A stretch of 64,000 nt of DNA from Caldilineaceae bacterium bin5 (lineage in GTDB: Bacteria > Chloroflexota > Anaerolineae > Caldilineales > Caldilineaceae): positions 1 through 64,000 of the forward strand of contig MPML01000020.1 in the NCBI GenBank assembly GCA_002238445.1. Direction: 5' to 3'. Both the position numbers and the translations under genes were made by a program. Position 1 is the first letter of the stretch, and every line of letters begins with the position of its first letter. Of the stretch, positions 1-8,408 are shown piece after piece. The notes beneath the pieces were generated by a model. The model made no database searches and was not told the origin of the DNA. It was given only the letters and a program-made list of their open reading frames with translations.

Positions 1-68
1 CGTCGCTCCGAAACCCCACAGCGCGCCTTCACGTGGTCGACACACTCGCGACGACGTGAAGGGCTCAG
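1..68 (-). CDS. IS3 transposase orfB, N-terminal fragment (window edge)
   Basis: Downstream of orfA and in the -1 frame relative to it, the minus strand reads LSPSRRRECVDHVKARCGVS, a typical start of the IS3 OrfB (DDE integrase) subunit. The frame overlaps the end of orfA and no ATG is visible, which fits the programmed -1 frameshift that makes the OrfAB fusion in this family. The catalytic DDE domain lies outside the window, so activity cannot be judged. Confidence 0.7.
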   Translation of the reverse strand, partial: MSPSRRRECVDHVKARCGVSER

Positions 69-343
69 AAGTTTCCCTCAGACGCCTCCCGCAGTATCTG
101 GTTGTCCAGCGTCAGGTCCGCCACCGCTCTCTTCAGGCGGCTGTTCTCCAACTCCAGACGCTTCAGACGCCTGGCCTGGTCGATCCTGAGACCCCCGTAC
201 TCGCTGCGCCAGCGGTAGAAGGTCTGCTCGGTCACTCCGATCCGACGCGCGACCTCAGCCACTGTGCTGCCCTCGCCTATCGCCACCTCAGCTTCTCTAA
301 GCTTGTTAATCACCTGCTCCGGCGTATGTCTCTTCTTCGCCAT
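65..343 (-). CDS. IS3-family transposase OrfA (helix-turn-helix subunit)
   Basis: A 92-residue protein that would bind the ends of the insertion sequence. It begins MAKKRHTPEQVINKLREAEV, carries a helix-turn-helix around residues 20-45 (TVAEVARRIGVTEQTFYRWR) and a leucine-zipper-like helix near the C-terminus (LKRLELENSRLKRAVADLTL), the standard OrfA layout. The start at 343 is chosen over an upstream one at 409 because GGGGGAAAG precedes the ATG and because 409 lies in the terminal repeat. It ends EASEGNF, directly overlapping the orfB frame. Length is normal for the family, so this subunit looks intact. Confidence 0.9.
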   Translation of the reverse strand: MAKKRHTPEQVINKLREAEVAIGEGSTVAEVARRIGVTEQTFYRWRSEYGGLRIDQARRLKRLELENSRLKRAVADLTLDNQILREASEGNF

Positions 344-408
344 CTTTCCCCCCTTTCTACGGCCCAATACTAACATTATACCTGGACCAGTTCTTGGGGG
401 GCAGGTCA

Positions 409-1677
409 AACCAGCGCCACACCGGATTTGTCGGCTATAACGACCAGATCGACTGGCACTACGACTGCACGATGCCCGGTCTGCTGGCTGAAGCCGGCTA
501 CCATACGCAGTGCGTCGGCAAGATGCACACCCACCCCTCGCGCAATCTGATGGGCTTCCACAACGTCGTTCTGCATGATGGCTATCTGCACCGCGAACGA
601 TCCAAGCGCGACGACTACGGGCTGGTTGACGACTACACCCCGTGGCTGCGGGAACGGCTCGGGCCGGAAGCGGACTACATCGACACGGGCGTGGGCTGTA
701 ATGGCTACGCGGCGCGGCCCTGGGTCTACGACGAGATGCTGCACCCGACCAGTTGGGTCACCACAATGGGCATCGATTTTCTGCGCCGCCGCGATCCGAC
801 CAAACCGTTCTTCCTGATGCTCTCCTACCACCGGCCGCATCCGCCGCTGGACCCGCCTGAAGCCTTCATGGACCGCTACATGAAGAAGCCGCTGCCGGAC
901 CCGATCATGGGAGACTGGGCGCCGGACAGTCTGCCGGTGCGCGGGCTGGACAGCCCAATCCCGACCGATGCGGCGCAACGCGACTACGCGCGGCGGGCCT
1001 ATTACGCCCAGATCAGCCATATCGACTACAGCCTCAACCGCGTGTTCCAGTCGCTGTTTGAGAACGGCGAACTCGATAACACCGCCATTGTCTTCACGTC
1101 GGACCACGGTGAGATGCTCTACGACCACAACCACGTGGCCAAAGGCTATCCTTATGACAGTTCGGCGCGTCTGCCTTTCATCCTGCGGCTTCCGCACGCG
1201 GGCAGCCCGCACCACCAAGCGAGGCAGGCGGATGAGCCTATACGGGAGGTGAATCAGGTTGTCGAGCTACGCGATCTGCTGCCGACCTTCTGCGACCTCG
1301 CCGGTTGCGACACACCCGCGCACGTTGACGGGCGCAGCATTTTGCCGCTGGCGCGCGGCGAAACCGGCGGTTGGCGCGAGCATTTGCACGGTGAGCATTT
1401 CCTGATGAAGGATTCCAACCAGTGGCTGACCGATGGGCGGGAGAAGTATATCTGGTACAGCCAGAGCGGACGCGAGCTGCTCTTCGACCTGGAGGAAGAC
1501 CCGACGGAGCTACACGATTTGGCCGCGGCGCGCCCGCAGCGCGTGGCCTTCTGGCGCGAGCGGTTGATGGCGGAGTTGGATGGCCGCGAGGAGGGGTTTG
1601 TTCAGAACGGGGAACTGGTGAGCGGGATGCCGCAGAGCCCGACGCTGGTCAATGCGGGGCACTATCGGGAGCGCTGA
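409..1677 (+). pseudogene. Sulfatase (alkaline phosphatase superfamily), 5' end removed by IS3
   Basis: The reading frame encodes about 420 residues of an aryl/heparan-type sulfatase: GLLAEAGYHTQCVGKMH, PFFLMLSYHRPHPPLDPP, VFTSDHGEMLYDH and a C-terminal DLEEDPTELHDLAA block. The metal ligands in SDHGEM and the GKMH lysine/histidine are present. The first roughly 60-80 residues are missing, including the formylglycine motif C-x-P/A-S-R that is essential for catalysis; the frame runs straight out of the IS3 terminus at 408. A TTG at 394 inside the IS could open a chimera, but it would lack the active site. I call it a disrupted gene whose 5' part is probably on the far side of the IS or lost. 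Confidence 0.85.
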
Positions 1678-1844
1678 GCTTGGTGAGTAGTGGCTAGGGG
1701 TTCGTAACCGGCCAGCGGTGTTTGCTGCGAATCCACCGGAATCCCAACTGGCGCCAAAATGCTATGCACGTTGGATGGAGCCTGCCACCTACAACGACTA
1801 ACGGGGATAAACCCGTTGACAATCTGTCGAAATGCTGGATTGAT

Positions 1845-2202
1845 CTATGACGCGAATACCCTTTCCAGTTCGACGGTTTGGCTCACGAAATTGATCTGCA
1901 GACGATACTCTCTTAGCAGCCGCGTTCCTATCAGAATATCGTGACCCGAAACGAAAGTGGTCTCTGCCACGACTACCGTCGAAAGGGAATTCAACCAGGT
2001 AAACATCCTCCTCAATGGTCTGGCCGCCAGCCAGAGCAGAGATGGCCCGACCAACAAAACGGGGATTCAGTGCTTTCTGCAAGAATTCAGGCAACTCGAG
2101 ATCGCCATTGAAGCCGGTATCTATCGTTGAGGTCAGATGCTGCTCTGCGATAAACAGGGTGATTGTCGGTACTCCGTCAACTGAAACTGTTCCACTTAAC
2201 AC
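1845..2202 (-). pseudogene. Retropepsin-like (clan AA) aspartic protease, frameshifted
   Basis: Starting at GTG 2202, the frame reads SGTVSVDGVPTITLFI, then the aspartyl protease active-site segment STIDTGFNGDLELP (D-T-G) near residues 27-35. After VEFPFDG (about position 1980) the frame loses family character, while the neighbouring frame continues with ETTFVSGHDILIGTRLLREY and TVELERVF down to 1845, the expected second half (the ILIG strand and C-terminal strand). A single-base change near 1975-1985 would rejoin them into about 118 residues. It is therefore a recent pseudogene or a sequencing error. It overlaps the end of the upstream gene by 7 bases. Confidence 0.7.
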
Positions 2203-2450
2203 AGCCGACGCCCCTTGCGAAAGTAGGCGCCAGAGCCGATTCGTTCGAAGAATAGGGGAGAATTCAAGCCCTCTCTGTCCCTTTGCATTACGATATCCTG
2301 AATCGAGTCGCCGAACCAGATAGATTTGCTGGTCGGGTCGATTCCCACTGTCTGGCCGATCCGATCGGAGAGATCGTGATGCTGCTGATATTCCATCCAG
2401 ATTTGGCTGGCCTGGTGTGAGTCGGCATCTGTCCAGTCTGGAAATTTCAT
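2196..2450 (-). CDS. Small hypothetical protein, partner of the clan AA protease
   Basis: An 84-residue soluble protein without signal peptide or membrane segment, opening MKFPDWTDADSHQASQIWME. GGAGGAACAGATC precedes the ATG, a good ribosome binding site. Its stop overlaps the GTG start of the retropepsin-like gene, so the two are probably translationally coupled. The centre (DPTSKSIWFGDSIQDIVMQRDREG) shows no catalytic motif I recognise. The tight coupling suggests it is a functional partner or substrate of the protease, but that is inference from position only. The GC content of both genes looks lower than that of their neighbours. Confidence 0.6.
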   Translation of the reverse strand: MKFPDWTDADSHQASQIWMEYQQHHDLSDRIGQTVGIDPTSKSIWFGDSIQDIVMQRDREGLNSPLFFERIGSGAYFRKGRRLC

Positions 2451-2675
2451 GATCTGTTCCTCCTATTCGTCACTATTCCCCGCAGCATGACAGCCGGGAT
2501 GAGTGACAAAAGGCGCCATAAGGCAAAGGCTTGTCAAGCAATTTTCGGAGAATTCCAATATGCCCCCCGTTTGGTGCTACGAGTTCTCGCTTCCAGGAAC
2601 GCGTCCCGCGGCGCGAGTACGCCTGCTCATTTCTCTCCGCTCCCCAGAAAAGCCAGTTCTCATTGAAAAACCCCG

Positions 2676-3539
2676 CTAATACACCGGAATCCTCTCCTTC
2701 TCCAAAATCCGATGCACATTGGCCGCGGCCAGCGGATATTTTTCGTTCGGCAGGTGTTCGAGCATCATGTAACCGTCGGGATGCTCCTCGTGCCACAGGC
2801 GCAGCGCAGTCCCCAGGTCCAACTCCCCTTCGCCCGGAATCTCTTCGTCCATATGGGTTACGAAGCCGTCGCGCACGCTGATATCCTTACAGTGCCCGTG
2901 CGTACTGATCGGCCCCATGCAGTCGAAAATATGCCGCAGACGCGTCCTGCTGTCATACACCTGGTACAGTGCCTGGAAATGATTGACGTAGTCCATCACC
3001 ACCCGCATCCGCGGGCTGCCCACGTCACGAATGATGGCGCGGTTGTACTCCGGTGAGTTCATAATCGTCGACAGATGTGTTTCGACGGCGATGGTCTGGC
3101 CGATCGATTCGGCAGCCTCCGCCAACCAGCGTAAAGATTCCAGCAACAGCGCGCGGCGCCCCGGCCGGTGGTTCTCGCGGTGGGGGCTGTAGGAGCCATT
3201 GGGGCTGAGGCTGCCGGTGCGGATCAATGCCACATGGCCGCCCAACTGGCGCGCAACCCCAAGTCCGCGGCGAATATCCTCCAGCAGACGCGCCCGCGTC
3301 GCCTCTTCCGGGTCGAACAGACAGTCCCTGTAGCCGATCCCGACCTGCACAATGTCCATGCCCTCGTCGGCGAAGAGCCGCCGTACCCGCTGCCAGACGG
3401 GGGCAGAGGCCGACGGCGAACCGCTGGCAGAGACGGAAAGACCAACTCCGGTCAACTTCAACGCCCGAATCGCGGTCAAATGCGGAAGGCTGATCTCCGC
3501 AGGATCAGCGGGCAACATGCCGACAACGCCTAATCTCAT
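2676..3539 (-). CDS. Sugar phosphate isomerase/epimerase (xylose isomerase-like TIM barrel)
   Basis: A 287-residue single-domain protein of the AP endonuclease 2/xylose isomerase-like TIM-barrel family, cytoplasmic. It begins MRLGVVGMLPADPAE and shows the metal-ligand positions of the fold: E in the AVETHLS strand, D in MRVVMDYVNH, H in STHGHCKD and E in MMLEHLP. These proteins isomerise or epimerise sugars, inositols or hydroxypyruvate-type substrates; the substrate cannot be read from sequence. It is a lone minus-strand gene, divergent from the M20 peptidase, with about 240 bases between them that could hold both promoters. Confidence 0.85.
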   Translation of the reverse strand: MRLGVVGMLPADPAEISLPHLTAIRALKLTGVGLSVSASGSPSASAPVWQRVRRLFADEGMDIVQVGIGYRDCLFDPEEATRARLLEDIRRGLGVARQLGGHVALIRTGSLSPNGSYSPHRENHRPGRRALLLESLRWLAEAAESIGQTIAVETHLSTIMNSPEYNRAIIRDVGSPRMRVVMDYVNHFQALYQVYDSRTRLRHIFDCMGPISTHGHCKDISVRDGFVTHMDEEIPGEGELDLGTALRLWHEEHPDGYMMLEHLPNEKYPLAAANVHRILEKERIPVY

Positions 3540-3607
3540 AAGACTACTCCATATTGTCCTTACCGTGATCAGCGGTCAGCGCAACGGTTGGTCTCTGACC
3601 ACTAAAG

Positions 3608-3635
3608 TTGACATCCGCTGTACATACTGTAGAAT
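3608..3635 (+). promoter_or_regulatory. Candidate sigma-70 promoter for the M20 peptidase gene
   Basis: TTGACA at 3608-3613 and TAGAAT at 3630-3635 are separated by 16 bases in the intergenic region, pointing toward the peptidase gene at 3782. This is by-eye consensus matching only. Confidence 0.45.
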
Positions 3636-3781
3636 CCGTTCAATCCCACCTCAATATATCATCAGATATTATTGAAAAGCGCAAACGGCCGCACCAACAC
3701 CGCTGGTCACACTTTTCATCCTGATCACGCGACGAAGAGTGTACTTATGAGCGAGGCGCCCGCCCTCTCAGGGGGATCCCG

Positions 3782-5164
3782 ATGCCTGAAACGAACAATC
3801 AACCCACCGGCCTCGAGCGGGTACTCGCTTACGTGGATGCCCACCAGCAGCAGTTTATCGACCGTCTGCTGGCCTATGTCGCACAGCCCAGTATCAGCGC
3901 TCACGGGATAGGCATCAGGGAGACGGCTGACTCTCTGTACAGCTACCTGCAGGATCTGGGCATGGAGACGCAGCTGCTGGAAGGCACGGGCTGGCCATTC
4001 GTATATGGCCGCCACAAACAGCTGCCGCAGGCGCCGACTGCCCTGCTCTACGGCCACTACGACGTGCAGCCGCCCGATCCCCTGGATGCCTGGCTATCGC
4101 CGCCCTTCGAGCCGGAAATACGCGACGGCCGCATCTGGGGCCGGGGCGTGGGCGACAACAAGGGGCAGCATCTGGCCCAGCTCCTTGCAATTGAGTCCTG
4201 GCTTGCGGTCACCGGCGGCCTGCCCTGCAACGTCATAGTCCTGCTGGAGGGCGAGGAGGAGATCGGCAGCCCCCATATCAGCGACTGCGTGCGCGCCCAC
4301 CGCGCCCTGCTCGCCGACGCCGACCTCGTGATCACCGCCGACGGCCCCGTCCACGAGAGTGGCCAACCCTGCATCAAGTTCGGCCCGCGCGGCATCGCTT
4401 CATTCGAACTGCGCGTGACGCACGCGCAACGGGACTTTCATTCCGGCAACTGGGGCGGCGTTGCGCCCAACCCGATCTGGACACTTGTGCATCTGCTGGC
4501 CACGATGAAGAACAGCCAGGGCGTCATCACCATCGACGGATTCTACGACAACGTCGCGCCGCTCAGCGAGTTGGAACGTGAAGCGCTGGATGCCCTGCCT
4601 GTCAACGTGGCAGCGGTCATGGCGGGCGCCGGCCTGGCGCGCCTCGATGATCCGCAGGAACGGCCTTTTTTTGACCGTCTGGCCGCGTGGCCGACCTTCA
4701 CCGTCAACGGCTTTCACAGCGGCTACGGCGGGCCGGGAACCAAGACAGTGCTGCCCCACCAGGCGACGGTGAAGTGTGATATGCGCCTGATCGAAAACCA
4801 GCGCGTCGACGAAATCCTGGACAAGGTGGAGGCGCATGTCAGTCAGCACGCCCCCGAAGTAGAGGTGATCCGTCAGGGTGGTATGGAGCCGTCGCGCACG
4901 CCGCTGGACTCGCCCTTCACGCGGCCGCTGCAGCAGGCCTTCCGCGCCGCCCAGGGTACCGATCCCCTCCTCATCCCGGCAATGGGCGGCAGTCTGCCCG
5001 ACTATGCCTGGACAAAAATACTGGGCGTGCATTCCTTCACCACGCCCTACGCAAACCACGACGAGGCCAATCACGCCCCCAATGAGAACCTGGAGGTGGA
5101 GCGCTTCATCGCCGGCATACGCACCGGCGCCGCGGTGCTGGCTCACTTGGGTGAAGAGGGTTGA
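3782..5164 (+). CDS. M20-family dipeptidase/metallopeptidase
   Basis: A 460-residue cytoplasmic zinc peptidase of the M20/M25/M40 family that would hydrolyse dipeptides or N-acyl amino acids. The di-zinc site is visible: GHYDVQPPDP (His/Asp, about residues 93-102), GRGVGDNKGQ (Asp, about 120-129), the general base and ligand in EGEEEIGSP (about 156-164), an Asp in ITADGP, and the distal His in PYANHDEANHAPNE. The dimerisation (lid) domain occupies roughly residues 210-350. AGGGGGA lies five bases before the ATG. It is followed at 83 bases by a Gfo/Idh/MocA oxidoreductase in the same direction, possibly co-transcribed. Length and motifs are complete. Confidence 0.9.
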   Translation: MPETNNQPTGLERVLAYVDAHQQQFIDRLLAYVAQPSISAHGIGIRETADSLYSYLQDLGMETQLLEGTGWPFVYGRHKQLPQAPTALLYGHYDVQPPDPLDAWLSPPFEPEIRDGRIWGRGVGDNKGQHLAQLLAIESWLAVTGGLPCNVIVLLEGEEEIGSPHISDCVRAHRALLADADLVITADGPVHESGQPCIKFGPRGIASFELRVTHAQRDFHSGNWGGVAPNPIWTLVHLLATMKNSQGVITIDGFYDNVAPLSELEREALDALPVNVAAVMAGAGLARLDDPQERPFFDRLAAWPTFTVNGFHSGYGGPGTKTVLPHQATVKCDMRLIENQRVDEILDKVEAHVSQHAPEVEVIRQGGMEPSRTPLDSPFTRPLQQAFRAAQGTDPLLIPAMGGSLPDYAWTKILGVHSFTTPYANHDEANHAPNENLEVERFIAGIRTGAAVLAHLGEEG

Positions 5165-5246
5165 GACGTTTGTAACAAAATGTTTCCGAGCAGCATCGTT
5201 CAGTGACAATCCATAAAAGAATGCGAAAATCTCGAAAGGAACCATC

Positions 5247-6440
5247 ATGTTACGCGTAGGTATCATCGGATATGGCCGCCGCATCGCAGGCATGGCCAAA
5301 GGCCTGGATATTTTCGACATCCCCTACCGGGTGACGGCCGTCGCCGACCCGGGCAGCGAACGCATCCAGGCCGCCAACGATCCCCTCCTCGCCGACGCCA
5401 GCTTTTACAACTCGGCAGACGAACTGTTGGCCCAGGCCGACGAGCTGGACGGCATCATGATCGGGACCCGCTGCAATCTGCACACGGAGATGGCACTCAA
5501 AGTAGCGCCCACGCAACTCCCGCTCTTCCTGGAAAAGCCGGTCGCGATCACGTTCGACGAGGTACGCCGCCTGCACGCGGCCTATAAGGACTACAGTGCG
5601 CCCACCGTGGTCTCTTTCCCGCTGCGGCTCAGCCCCGTCGCCCAAAAGGTGCGGGAGATTATCGAATCGGACCAGGTGGGCAGTATCGAGCAGGTGGTCG
5701 CGTTCAACGATGTCGGGTACGGCAGCGTTTACTTCAGGAGCTGGTACCGCAACTACGAACTGGATGGGGGGCTATGGCTGCAGAAGTTCACCCACGACGT
5801 CGACTATATCAACTACCTTCTCGACGCGCGCCCGCACTGGGTGAGTGCCATGAACTCCCGCCGCGTCTATGGCGGCGACAAACCTTGGGATCTGCAGTGC
5901 AAGGATTGTCCGGAGCAGGAGACATGCCCGGAAAGCCCGTTCGTGCGCTTCCGCACCGGCTTCGAAGGCGGCCGCGTCCGTTTTGCCGAGGAGCAGGTCT
6001 ACCGCGACGATCAGTTCTGTGTCTTTTCCGAGGGGCATCAGCTGCAGGATAATGGCAGCGCCATGTTGGAATATGAGAACGGCGTCCAGGCGAGCTACAC
6101 GCAGAACTTTTTCACCCGCTATCGCGGGGCCCGTCGCGGCGCCCGCCTCTACGGCTATCGCGGCATCATCGAGTTCAACTGGAACGACAACTATATCAAG
6201 ATCTTCAGTCACACATCGCCAGTGGTGGAGACGATCGACTTTAGCGGGGACATGCCCCACTTCGGCGGCGACCGTGAGTTGAGCTTTGATTTCCTGATGG
6301 CGATGCGCGACCGGCGGCCTTCCCGCAGCCCCATCGCCGCCGGCATTCTCAGCGCCCTCACCTGCCTGTGGGCACGCGAATCGGCCAATAACCGCCAAGG
6401 CTACGAGGTCGTCATGCCGGAGGCCGTGCCAGCTGGCTGA
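5247..6440 (+). CDS. Gfo/Idh/MocA-family NAD(P)-dependent oxidoreductase
   Basis: A 397-residue dehydrogenase. The N-terminal Rossmann fold starts VGIIGYGRR (dinucleotide-binding GxGxxx), the conserved EKP motif (EKPVAITFDEV, about residue 96) marks the family, and the C-terminal substrate domain has GGLWLQKFTHDVDYINYLL with the catalytic-type histidine/aspartate near residue 182. A cysteine-rich stretch (CKDCPEQETC, about 220) is unusual and could bind a metal. The enzyme would oxidise or reduce a sugar or cyclitol; the substrate is unknown. AAAGGA precedes the ATG. The nearby isomerase/epimerase suggests a carbohydrate-breakdown neighbourhood. Confidence 0.88.
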   Translation: MLRVGIIGYGRRIAGMAKGLDIFDIPYRVTAVADPGSERIQAANDPLLADASFYNSADELLAQADELDGIMIGTRCNLHTEMALKVAPTQLPLFLEKPVAITFDEVRRLHAAYKDYSAPTVVSFPLRLSPVAQKVREIIESDQVGSIEQVVAFNDVGYGSVYFRSWYRNYELDGGLWLQKFTHDVDYINYLLDARPHWVSAMNSRRVYGGDKPWDLQCKDCPEQETCPESPFVRFRTGFEGGRVRFAEEQVYRDDQFCVFSEGHQLQDNGSAMLEYENGVQASYTQNFFTRYRGARRGARLYGYRGIIEFNWNDNYIKIFSHTSPVVETIDFSGDMPHFGGDRELSFDFLMAMRDRRPSRSPIAAGILSALTCLWARESANNRQGYEVVMPEAVPAG

Positions 6441-6495
6441 CGGTTAGCGGCTACCAGCCGCTGTTCACTGGCTACCGGAAACCGGCCACCGCAGC

Positions 6496-6939
6496 TCAGA
6501 TCAGGAGCAGGAGCAGTCCTACGAGGCCGATCAGTCCGGAGATGTGGTCCATCTGGAGGATGAACCAGAGGGCCAGGCCATGCACGGCGCCGCGCGCCGC
6601 CCACACACCCCAGCGGTGGGGCGCTGCGGCCAGCGCGGAGATTAACACGAACCACAGGTAAGGGGTGAGCACGCCCCACTCCATGCCGGTGCGCACAAAT
6701 TCCCAGCCCGCCCAAGCCAGCGAGAGCATCCGCAGCCCGGTTGCCGCGCCGGCCCGTGGATAGGCTGCCGCCAAGTGCGCCAGCCACGTCCACGGCGCCG
6801 CGTAAGGTGCGCCGATAAACCAGCAGGCTCCGATCGCCACCAGCCACTCCAGCGTGCCGGCCACCAGCGGCGCAACCGACATCTGACAGAACAGACCCCA
6901 GCCGCGGTCCTGCTGCAACAGCGTTCTATAGGTAGCCAC
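6496..6939 (-). CDS. Hypothetical membrane protein, second gene of a two-gene operon
   Basis: A 147-residue very hydrophobic protein with about four predicted membrane helices (MSVAPLVAGTLEWLVAIGACWF, a central WTWLAHLAA region, TPYLWFVLISALAAA and a C-terminal GLIGLVGLLLLLI). No family is recognised. It starts at GTG 6939 behind GGAGGAG, inside the last codons of the upstream gene (14-base overlap), so translation is coupled. The extreme C-terminus is almost pure Leu/Ile. The two proteins probably work together in the membrane; function unknown. Confidence 0.6.
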   Translation of the reverse strand: MATYRTLLQQDRGWGLFCQMSVAPLVAGTLEWLVAIGACWFIGAPYAAPWTWLAHLAAAYPRAGAATGLRMLSLAWAGWEFVRTGMEWGVLTPYLWFVLISALAAAPHRWGVWAARGAVHGLALWFILQMDHISGLIGLVGLLLLLI

Positions 6940-7534
6940 GCATCTCCTCCAGCGCTTCGTCGCCCAGCGATTTGGCCGCGCTGGCCATGTAAGCCAGCTG
7001 CTCCGAGACCAGTGAAGAGAAGGCGAAGAACAGGTGGAAGGCCCGCAGCGGCGTGGTCAGATAGAAGCTGGCGTCGGTCGCCATGTCGAAGATCTGAGAC
7101 GGCCAGTAGAGCGCGATCAGGAAGGACATCCCCGACCACTCTTTGGCCAACTTGCCGTACTCGATCGTAAAGACCGAGCCGTAGTTGGCGCTGTTAAATT
7201 TGAGGCTCTTGCGGCCAAGGATGGAGCCGAACAGCCAGATGTAGAAGCCCACCCCGGCCATGTAAGGGTTCGTCTTGGCGCGGTAGGCCATGCCGCTGGA
7301 CACCATCTGGATGCCGGTTGTGAGCATCCAGATCAGCAGTGTCATCATGACGCCCCAGTTGGAGATTGGGTTGTTGAACACGTAAAAGAGTGTCTGCCCT
7401 TGGATGCGTCCCTGCACCCACCCCATGCTCCCCAGCAGGTCGGCTACAAACATGGCCGCCACCAGCGCCAGAATCGGTCTTGAAGAAAGGAGAGCTACAC
7501 GTCCAATCGAAGTCTTGGCAATATCGTTTTTCAC
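6926..7534 (-). CDS. Hypothetical membrane protein, first gene of a two-gene operon
   Basis: A 202-residue protein with roughly four membrane segments, including LALVAAMFVADLLGSMGW, WGVMMTLLIWMLTTGIQMV, MAGVGFYIWLFGSILG and the amphipathic AFHLFFAFSSLVSEQLAY. No family is recognised. It starts at GTG 7534 with AAGGAG six bases upstream. The promoter at 7619-7647 has a palindromic box in its spacer that recurs in front of another small membrane protein gene at 48829. That makes it a candidate regulated, perhaps stress-induced, membrane operon. Confidence 0.6.
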   Translation of the reverse strand: MKNDIAKTSIGRVALLSSRPILALVAAMFVADLLGSMGWVQGRIQGQTLFYVFNNPISNWGVMMTLLIWMLTTGIQMVSSGMAYRAKTNPYMAGVGFYIWLFGSILGRKSLKFNSANYGSVFTIEYGKLAKEWSGMSFLIALYWPSQIFDMATDASFYLTTPLRAFHLFFAFSSLVSEQLAYMASAAKSLGDEALEEMRGYL

Positions 7535-7618
7535 GGGTCGCTCCTTGCTGCATTAATCGTGTCTTTTTACCTGCGGTGGAGACCGGCTTTCGCCGGGCCG
7601 CGAGGTCATGTTCTACAC

Positions 7619-7647
7619 ATGTTAGCACATATGTTCTAATACGTCAA
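7619..7647 (-). promoter_or_regulatory. Promoter with embedded LexA-like box, upstream of the membrane operon
   Basis: On the minus strand TTGACG (7647-7642) and TAACAT (7624-7619) are separated by 17 bases. The spacer and first -10 base contain AGAACATATGTGCT, one mismatch from the perfect palindrome AGAACATATGTTCT and similar to the Gram-positive LexA/DinR consensus CGAACnnnnGTTCG. The same box lies at the same offset in the promoter at 48749-48777. An operator overlapping the spacer would be expected to repress. The LexA assignment is inference. Confidence 0.5.
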
Positions 7648-7946
7648 GGGGGATCTTGGTGTTTTCGCATCGGATATGGGGAAATGGATGAGTCGGCGCT
7701 GGAATGCCATGACTGCGCAAAGAGAGGCTGTGGTTGCAATCGACGGATTCTGGGGGTCCAAGTTTCCTGTTGGGGTCTCTGAAGGGACGTCCGTGGTGCA
7801 AAAACACATCCCGTAGGAGATCTGGGCACTGTTCGCGCCCTGAGGCGTGAGGCGCAGGATCTGTTGGGAGAGACCAAGTCTGGGACATTATTTTGCGCGC
7901 TCAAACTGGGAAAGTGCGGTATACTGTAGAGTGAAATGCGCAGCCT

Positions 7947-8408
7947 ATGTTAGGGATCTTGGTTTTCGACAGCGCTCACCAAATCAAGCTAGTGGGAATA
8001 AACTTGGCAATACCTCTTGAATTTATCGTTGAAGGCGTTCCCGTATCACAGCAAACCCGTAGAAGGGAGCGACTAAGGATGTGGATGCAGGATGTAAGCA
8101 GTGTCGCCACCCGAGAATGGAACGAAGGGCCGCTCAGCGCCGGGGCACTCATGGTGACGATAACTTATGTCTTTGATGAAGATTCTCTTGACGTAGACAA
8201 CATTCCGAAGCCTATTCTGGACGCATTGAAGAGATTGGTCTTTTCCGACGATGATCAGATAACTGATCTACTCTGCCGCAAAAGAGAACTGCAAGCCGAC
8301 TTGCAAGTTCAGCGTTTCTCACCTGTCTTGAATGAAGCGCTCGCAGGCTCAACGCCTTTTATCCATATCATTGTGGACCATGCCCCAGACCAGGGGGTGA
8401 TTTCTTGA
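7947..8408 (+). CDS. RusA-like Holliday junction resolvase
   Basis: A 153-residue protein related to the RusA endonuclease, which cleaves four-way DNA junctions as a dimer. The family core is clear: LDVDNIPKPILDALK (D82, D84, K88, D92) followed by VFSDDDQITDL, which matches the acidic catalytic cluster and the DNA-contact lysine of RusA. The N-terminal strand IPLEFIVEGVPVSQQ is also typical, so the first ~20 residues may be an over-extension and a TTG near 8004 is an alternative start. TATACT at 7920-7925 could be its -10 box. The gene ends in a four-base TTGA overlap with the next gene. RusA genes are usually phage-borne; here no phage gene flanks it. Confidence 0.8.
   Translation: MLGILVFDSAHQIKLVGINLAIPLEFIVEGVPVSQQTRRRERLRMWMQDVSSVATREWNEGPLSAGALMVTITYVFDEDSLDVDNIPKPILDALKRLVFSDDDQITDLLCRKRELQADLQVQRFSPVLNEALAGSTPFIHIIVDHAPDQGVIS

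Larger units (their letters stand above)
1..408 (-). mobile_element. IS3-family insertion sequence, one end (runs off the window)
   Basis: The left part of an IS3-family element, transcribed toward coordinate 1. Its outer end lies at about 408: read on the minus strand it begins TGACCTGCCCCCC, the type of terminal inverted repeat seen in this family. Inside are a complete orfA (65-343) and the first codons of orfB, which continue beyond the window. A TATAAT hexamer on the minus strand at 375-380 may be the element's own -10 box. The element abuts a sulfatase reading frame that has lost its N-terminus, so the insertion lies inside that gene. The other terminus and any target duplication are outside the window. 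Confidence 0.85.

Noticed and set aside
394-408. TTG start of the sulfatase inside the IS3 end
   Set aside because: It would add only terminal-repeat residues and still lack the catalytic formylglycine motif.
4400-5320. A 306-residue minus-strand open frame
   Set aside because: It is antisense to the M20 peptidase, whose motifs are complete; composition is that of a GC-rich shadow frame.
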